A DNA stretch of 22,605 bases, taken from contig JBOZIK010000001.1 of the NCBI GenBank assembly GCA_051453625.1, positions 295,353,923 to 295,376,527 of the forward strand, read 5' to 3'. The notes beneath the pieces were generated by a model. That model did no database searches. It was not told the origin of the DNA and worked only from the letters and a program-made list of their open reading frames with translations. Within the stretch, counting starts at the first letter, position 1. Every line of letters begins with the position of its first letter. The position numbers were made by a program, and so were the translations under genes. The DNA is from Welwitschia mirabilis. Its lineage: Eukaryota; Gnetophyta; Gnetopsida; Welwitschiales. Shown one piece after another: positions 19,085 to 22,605 of this stretch.

Positions 19085-19880
19085 TTTAAATCATGTGGTA
19101 AACTCCTTCGAAAAATGTGTTATTACAAGTAAAAGAAAACTCTAACTTAACAACATAAATTATTATGGAAGTTACTAATTTTTTCTTTTTAAAATACTAT
19201 ACTAATCAATTTATTTTAAAGTAATTAGTTGTAATCAAAGAACCCATTGCTGTAATAAAATATTTAGAATCCTGATGCTAAAATGTGGAATCCCTCATAA
19301 AGTAGTTACTGCATGCCATTCTTAAGTCTATGGCGAAGTGGGAGTAACTAACTACTAGATTAGTGCAAATAGAAAAGATTGGTTTTTAAAATTATGTGAT
19401 GCATTGTGGGCTTATCATACAACTTACCAAAAATCCATTGGCATGACCTCTTACAAATTTGATTTTGATAAATAATGCTTTTTTCCTATTGAGATAGAAC
19501 ATTAAGCTTTTAATATTATTAGCAGACTCATCTTAATGTTGAAAAAAGTGATGAAACTAGAATGAATCAATTGAATAAATTGGATGAAAATAGATTAGAT
19601 GCTTATGATAATCAAGTTCTTGCTAAAAAATGAATGAAATATTATCATGATTAGATAACTCTTAGGAAAAATTTTCAAGTTAGTAATAAAGTTTTTCTTA
19701 TTATTTATCATTTTTATTTATTACCTAAAAAATTAAAATCTAAATGGCAGGGCCTCTTTGATGTTACTCATGTATTTGCTTTTAGAATAATTAACATTTC
19801 AAATCTAAAAACTAGTCAAGTTCAAAGAGTAAATAAATCTAAATTTAGATTATTATTAATAAAAATTTAAGTAGAGTTGA
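19085..19880 (+). pseudogene. Copy B: integrase remnant with internal deletion
   Basis: It aligns with copy A before its zinc finger (to about 19207) and from the middle of the core onward (from about 19212). The zinc finger and first catalytic part, about 415 bases in copy A (roughly 2660-3075), are absent. The rest includes N-K-I-F-R, then Y-G-E-V-G-V-T-N (19330-19350) where the family has 'NGQVE(I/V)(S/T)N', so the catalytic Glu is Gly. Later comes L-W-A-Y-H-T-T-Y near 19405. The C-terminal part near 19730-19760 reads K-L-K-S-K-W-Q-G-L-F-D-V. Confidence 0.75.
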
Positions 19881-20690
19881 AATCTATTTTGATTCATCTT
19901 TTGGATGTAAATGTGAAAAAAATCTAAAAAGCAAAAATTGTGAAATTTTTATTTTTATTTTTCATTGAATTAAAACTAAAACTATTGATTCTTTTTGGGT
20001 AATGAAATGAAAGACATGTATCCCATGTAGTTGCATTCAGGAGGGCTAGGAGATTTCAAGAGAACCTACTCTCATTTGTTTTCCAAAATTTATCAACTGA
20101 AAAAAAAGGTCAAAACTTTTTATTTTTATTCTTAATTTTTCTCTTTTAATAAATTGTGACTAAGATGTGTATTTTTCACTCTAAAATCCTAGTTTGGGGG
20201 CATCCTCATCATTTTTCTACTCCTTCACTTCTGTTTATTTGTGTTAGAATGAAAGCTAGTTTGCTTTACTTCCATCTTTATTAGTATTTTGTATGTATAC
20301 CTAATCATCTTTATGTATGTAAATGTATCTTTTTCATATGTGAAATCTGTGTGATTTACTATCTTTTTATAGCACTATATTATAATATCATATTTTGTGC
20401 GTGCTTTATATTACCTAGCTCATGTCCTTGTTTTTTCACTTTATTTTCTAAAATTAATATAAAATAGTAAAATTTTTACTTGCTTTTTAGAATAATGAAT
20501 AAAAGGTTAAAATGCCTGATGTTTCTTTGTTATGATCATTGTCTCCCATTATACATATTATTATGCTATCATGATTATTGGTACTATTGCTTTTACATAT
20601 TATTTTATTTACAAGATTATGGAAGTAGCAATTCTGCAACCAAAGTGTCAATCCTTAGAGCTATAATAATTAGGATATTCCTGAAAGTAA
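19881..20690 (+). mobile_element. Copy B: non-coding sequence after pol
   Basis: This aligns with 3791-4520 of copy A up to about 20615, then similarity fades. It keeps GGGGGCATCC near 20193, which is decayed in copy A. No polypurine tract or 3' LTR is visible before the N gap at 20827. The open frame at 20480-20728 covers the conserved 'TTATTATGCTATCATGATTATT' block and is not a gene. Confidence 0.6.
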
Positions 20691-20826
20691 AGACTTTTAT
20701 TAAATTAAAATCTAAAAATCTTATTTAGCGCAATCCTAAATTAATTAATTCAAGTCAAATTATTTAATCCTAGTGTGTAAAGCCAATGAAATGATAAAGT
20801 TAGACTAGAGATAAATAACCTAATAT

Positions 20827-20838
20827 NNNNNNNNNNNN
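20827..20838. other. Assembly gap of 12 N
   Basis: Twelve unknown bases between the end of copy B and unrelated sequence. Element-to-flank junctions may be hidden here. Confidence 0.95.
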
Positions 20839-21557
20839 AAGATTTATAAGGAAAATTAACAAGCAGGAAGAGAATAATCCTCGAGATCTTCCTCCAAAGA
20901 TCTCATCTCATTAACCAAAATCAAGTGAATCCTTATTCATAAAGTCTAAGTTGATGAAGTTCTCAAACATAAGAAATTTATTAACATAATCTTGCTTGCA
21001 TGTTTTTTGCAAAACCCAGTTGCTACAATTACAAAACTTATAGATTGTGAACTTAGTAAATTAAAATGCACAAACTTGAAGGTGATAGACGAAATCTTCA
21101 AAAAGAAACAAGAATAAGAATAAGATCCTTCATTTTAAATTTGCTAAGAAATCCAATAATCATTTTCATTAATGCCACAAGAAAATAGTCATTTAAGATA
21201 TAAAAACAGTTGTTGATCCTCCTCTTAAAGGCTTCAACCTTTGGAAGACAAAATAGGAACATTTAACAAAACCATTTGCCATCTTTCACAAACCAAAAGT
21301 GCTCCATAGTTCAAATAGTAAACATTGTTCATACCTTGTATATGAACTCAAAATAAACCTTGCATAATCTTTAAACAAAAATAGGGCAAAAATGTTTAAA
21401 ACCAATAATAACTAGATTTTGTCCAAATAAAACTAAAGATTAACTTAATAAAATAAAGTCATATAAAACATCATATAAAAATGGTTTAAAGGTTTATTTA
21501 ACATAGCTCCCCAACGAGATATTTTCAGTTCCTGACAATGCTTTAATTTACAATAAG
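20839..21557. other. Gene-free stretch to the right of copy B
   Basis: About 720 AT-rich bases with no readable frame on either strand. A small perfect hairpin lies at 20883-20904. Nothing here matches copy A or B. Confidence 0.4.
20883..20904. repeat. Perfect 8-bp inverted repeat (hairpin)
   Basis: GAGATCTT (20883-20890), loop CCTCCA, AAGATCTC (20897-20904). There is no T-run after it on the plus strand. This is an ordinary stem-loop with no assigned role. Confidence 0.6.
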
Positions 21558-21800
21558 TTACTTCCTCCTTTTAAGTGTTGGTTTAAAACTACCAATCTTC
21601 TCCTACATCAGATCCTCAAAGGTGTCCTTGTTTTGGATAAATAAATATTTTACTATTGTATCTAAGGTTTTTCTCATTTTCTTAAGCTACTCCACTTACT
21701 ACTCTTGAGTTTCTGTGACTTGCTTTAAAGACTCCATCATATAGTTTTGCACTTCCTAAAGCTTCCCAATTATTTTTGCCAATTTATCTAACCCAAAAAG
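21558..21800 (-). pseudogene. Decayed minus-strand coding segment, probably coiled coil
   Basis: I recognise no family. One minus-strand frame from 21800 to the stop at 21558 (81 codons) reads sensibly apart from five internal stops: G-L-D-K-L-A-K-I-I-G-K-L, E-V-Q-N-Y-M-M-E-S-L-K-Q-V-T-E-T-Q-E, L-K-K-M-R-K-T-L-D-T-I-V-K-Y-L, D-T-F-E-D-L-M, then a basic end K-R-R-K. The stops are four TAG and one TAA, each one C-to-T step from a glutamine codon. The regular Leu/Ile spacing with many Glu, Gln and Lys suggests a helical coiled coil. It may belong to a transposon accessory protein together with 22004-22249. Confidence 0.35.
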
Positions 21801-21846
21801 ATTTTCTAGCTACTGTAATTACTTGAGCTACCTTAAACATGGTATC

Positions 21847-21872
21847 CTTTGTTCCATCTCTTTGTTCCATCC
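21847..21872. repeat. 13-bp tandem duplication
   Basis: CTTTGTTCCATCT is followed at once by CTTTGTTCCATCC, two copies with one mismatch. It is probably a local slippage event in the decayed minus-strand coding region. Confidence 0.7.
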
Positions 21873-22003
21873 GTCTTGAGATTGAAATAAACCAACAATC
21901 CTACTTCTAATTTAATTTGAGTTAGCTTGTTACTGCTTTTAATTTTCTTGACCTATTTCCTTCTACAAATTTTATGGATAAGAAGAGAAAAAAAGAACCT
22001 ATT

Positions 22004-22249
22004 TTATTTCTTTGAAATAAAAAATCTCTTTATCCTTTGAAAAATAAAAGCAGGCAAATTAATCTTTACTCCTTGGCTAATTTTAACAAACATATCCGTA
22101 TGATATGTCATAGCTAAAAAATGATTGGAAATTCCAAGAAATTTCTGATAAAAGCTTATAGAAACTATAGAGATAATTGGTTTCAATGATGAGCAAAGGA
22201 TTGGTATCAGCACATTGTTTCATGTGGAAATTTAGAAGCTGTGCCAAAC
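22004..22249 (-). pseudogene. Minus-strand coding remnant of unknown family
   Basis: Two overlapping minus-strand frames (22083-22316 and 22004-22213) look like one reading broken by a frameshift near 22085-22110. The first part reads R-L-A-Q-L-L-N-F-H-M-K-Q and N-P-L-L-I-I-E-T-N-Y-L-Y; the second reads Y-H-T-D-M-F-V-K-I, then I-N-L-P-A-F-I-F. Composition is more protein-like than the surroundings, and it lies upstream of, and on the same strand as, the coiled-coil segment at 21558-21800. The start of the longer frame is in the minisatellite and cannot be trusted. It could be part of the accessory protein of an LTR element; I cannot name it. Confidence 0.3.
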
Positions 22250-22605
22250 GGGATGTCCGCCTCTCTAACTGGGACATCCGAATCTGGATGCAGTCCAAAT
22301 GTATGGGGACGTCCACCCTGCTACCTGGGACGTCTGGATCAGGACGCGGTCCAAATGTATTGGGACGTTCGCCCTGCTAGCTGAGATGTCCGGCTCAGGA
22401 CGTGGTCCAAATGTATGGGGACGTCCAGCCTGATAAATAAGACATCTGGCTCGAAACGTGGTCCTAATATATTGGGACGTCCAACCTGCAAAACTGGACG
22501 TCTGGATCTGTATGTAGCCTAAATGTATTGGGACATCTGGATCTGAAACTGGGATGTCCAGATCTAACTCAGAAAATTAATGTTATAACCGGGACGTCCA
22601 GTAAA
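22250..22605. repeat. Minisatellite with 56-bp units built on GACGTC
   Basis: The GGGACGTCC-like motif starts units at 22250, 22306, 22362, 22418, 22474 and 22530, exactly 56 bases apart each time. Every unit has a second copy of the motif at offset 21 (22271, 22327, 22383, 22439, 22495, 22551). The first five end in 'GTCC(A/T)AATGTAT' or a close variant. After the sixth unit the spacing changes to 61 (next motif 22591) and the window ends. The region is much more GC-rich than the rest of the window. Since 56 is not a multiple of 3, the frame changes in each unit, so the open frames across it are unlikely to encode a protein. It may be part of an LTR or leader. Confidence 0.9.

Noticed and set aside
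22177-22380. Plus-strand open frame of 67 codons across the minisatellite
   Set aside because: The 56-bp unit is not a multiple of three, so the protein does not repeat and the frame is only a by-product of the GC-rich array.
1-22605. CRISPR arrays, tRNA or rRNA genes, bacterial operons
   Set aside because: No regularly spaced identical repeats with unique spacers, no cloverleaf or rRNA sequence and no compact gene run were seen. The content is that of a plant nuclear repeat region.

Overview
This window looks like nuclear DNA from a flowering plant, in a repeat-rich stretch between genes. It is very AT-rich and holds no intact protein-coding gene, RNA gene or CRISPR array. Nearly everything recognisable is the wreck of Ty3/gypsy LTR retrotransposons. 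The order and motifs (gag; a conserved TLRSGK-like linker; aspartic protease; reverse transcriptase with a K-D-H-F-P-x-P-F-I-D motif; RNase H; integrase) point to the Athila/Tat branch. The host species cannot be named from this sequence. All reading frames are broken by stops and frameshifts, and many changes are C-to-T or G-to-A, as expected of long-methylated, silenced DNA.

Layout. (1) About 150-1205: the 5' end of a minus-strand element, with a decayed tRNA-Asp primer-binding site at 156-173 and an LTR-like segment (TATA box, poly(A) signal) to its right; its body lies left of the window. (2) About 1280-4783: plus-strand copy A, a pol remnant (RT, RNase H, integrase) with its 3' untranslated part and a candidate polypurine tract. 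(3) About 4784-7607: a candidate LTR region with a TATA box and a weak primer-binding-site candidate. (4) About 7790-20690: plus-strand copy B, of the same family. Its gag is split by about 6.2 kb of foreign DNA (8226-14384), and its protease is split by about 1 kb (15894-16884) flanked by a 135-bp duplication. RT, RNase H and a deleted integrase follow. (5) Inside the 6.2-kb insert, two diverged 1.25-kb direct repeats (10205-11459 and 12258-13510) look like LTRs of a short minus-strand element. (6) From about 20839 to the end: unrelated sequence with decayed minus-strand coding, then a 56-bp minisatellite built on GACGTC, running off the window.

How the parts relate. A and B are head-to-tail copies with one LTR-like region between them, then hit by later insertions, so the window records several layers of transposition and decay. 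No new functional system was found. The points most worth following are the exactly periodic GACGTC minisatellite and its possible degenerate relative inside the protease, the split gag, and an assembly gap (18383-18482) that appears to be false. Five runs of N interrupt the window.
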